NCBI GenBank assembly: GCA_028023455.1
Contig: JAQFVV010000013.1
Location: forward strand, 10,394,579 to 10,458,578
DNA: 64,000 nt
Reading direction: 5' to 3'
From: Epiperipatus broadwayi
Lineage: Eukaryota > Onychophora > Udeonychophora > Euonychophora > Peripatidae
Position numbers and translations under genes: made by a program. Numbering within the stretch: the first letter of the stretch is position 1; each line of letters starts with the position of its first letter. Shown here in pieces: positions 63,506 through 64,000 of the stretch. Below the pieces are notes generated by a model that saw only the letters and a program-made list of their open reading frames with translations, was not told the DNA's origin and did not search any database.

Positions 63506-64000
63506 CAGAAGCATTAACGATCTTTGTATAAATGGAACAATTTGAAAAATTTGAAAGTTATACTAACACACACACACACAAAGACATTTTGTATATATAT
63601 GTCACATGTGACAAAACTTTAATATCATACATTCATTCAGAAATTAACCTTTATTTAATTATTGATTCATTATATTTAGTACTAATGTATTTTACTCTAA
63701 AAGCGTATTTATATATTTGTTTGTATAATTATTTTCAGTTAAAGCTAATATTATATATGTCTTATATAAATTTATTTGAACATATTTTTTTTCAATATGT
63801 GTGTAATTAAAAACATTGATCAGGCATATGAAGGGGGAGGGGAGAATAAAGAAATAACTTATATTAATAAAATAGAGTGTAATAGAAATTATTAAATTCC
63901 ATTACATTGTAATAAATTATCTTAATGCTTTATCAATCATCATACTCTACATCTGGAGACTGTATTGATGCATATAAAGTATTGACACTGCATAGAATAA
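63506..64000. other. AT-rich window end
   Basis: A short ACACAC run at 63568-63580. A 92-codon low-complexity frame is not a convincing gene. Confidence 0.4.

Overview
The window reads as gene-poor, very AT-rich nuclear DNA from an invertebrate animal with a large, repeat-rich genome. There is no operon structure or dense coding. Reading frames are short and mostly spurious. TA and GATA/CTAT microsatellites are common. The recognisable content is animal-type transposable elements: Penelope-like elements with GIY-YIG endonuclease, LINE/RTE remnants, an hAT-type element, a MULE-like remnant, a long-LTR retrotransposon and many foldback elements. I cannot name the phylum from sequence alone.

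Layout. 0-10 kb: AT-rich spacer, a foldback MITE family (4977-5340, with partial copies at 5555-5737 and 8578-8842), a decayed minus-strand LINE with recognisable reverse-transcriptase blocks (6065-7890), and an RTE-type 3' tail (9472-9700). 10.5-11.75 kb: two 3' ends of a Penelope-like element joined head to head in a palindrome with 562-bp arms, both still encoding an intact GIY-YIG domain. 12.9-14.2 kb: inverted MULE-like fragments. 20-21 kb: small hairpins and a second, different Penelope endonuclease fragment. 25-27.5 kb: short tandem duplications and a 0.7-kb GATA-type array. 28.4-29.0 kb: a 497-bp hAT-type element with an exact 8-bp target duplication. 29.2-30.0 kb: the C-terminal part of another LINE. 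30.19-36.17 kb: a non-autonomous LTR retrotransposon with about 2.17-kb LTRs and a 1.64-kb interior that has a gag-like coiled coil but no recognisable polymerase. 36.9-53.2 kb: foldbacks, minisatellites and a hammerhead-related repeat pair. 55.3 kb: another RTE tail. 58.1-60.2 kb: a GC- and CpG-richer island holding the one plausible host exon, a 3'-terminal exon with a nearby AATAAA. 62.4 kb: an intact-looking type I hammerhead ribozyme core on the minus strand. 63.2-63.5 kb: a degenerate minisatellite.

The most informative signals are these. (1) The near-perfect Penelope palindrome. (2) A dispersed hammerhead-bearing repeat family with one intact and two decayed cores. (3) The divergence between the two LTRs: by eye 21 of 26 substitutions are CG versus TG/CA, the pattern expected if this young element was CpG-methylated in the germ line. 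(4) The CpG-rich island around the likely terminal exon. No functional pathway can be reconstructed; almost everything is mobile DNA in different states of decay.
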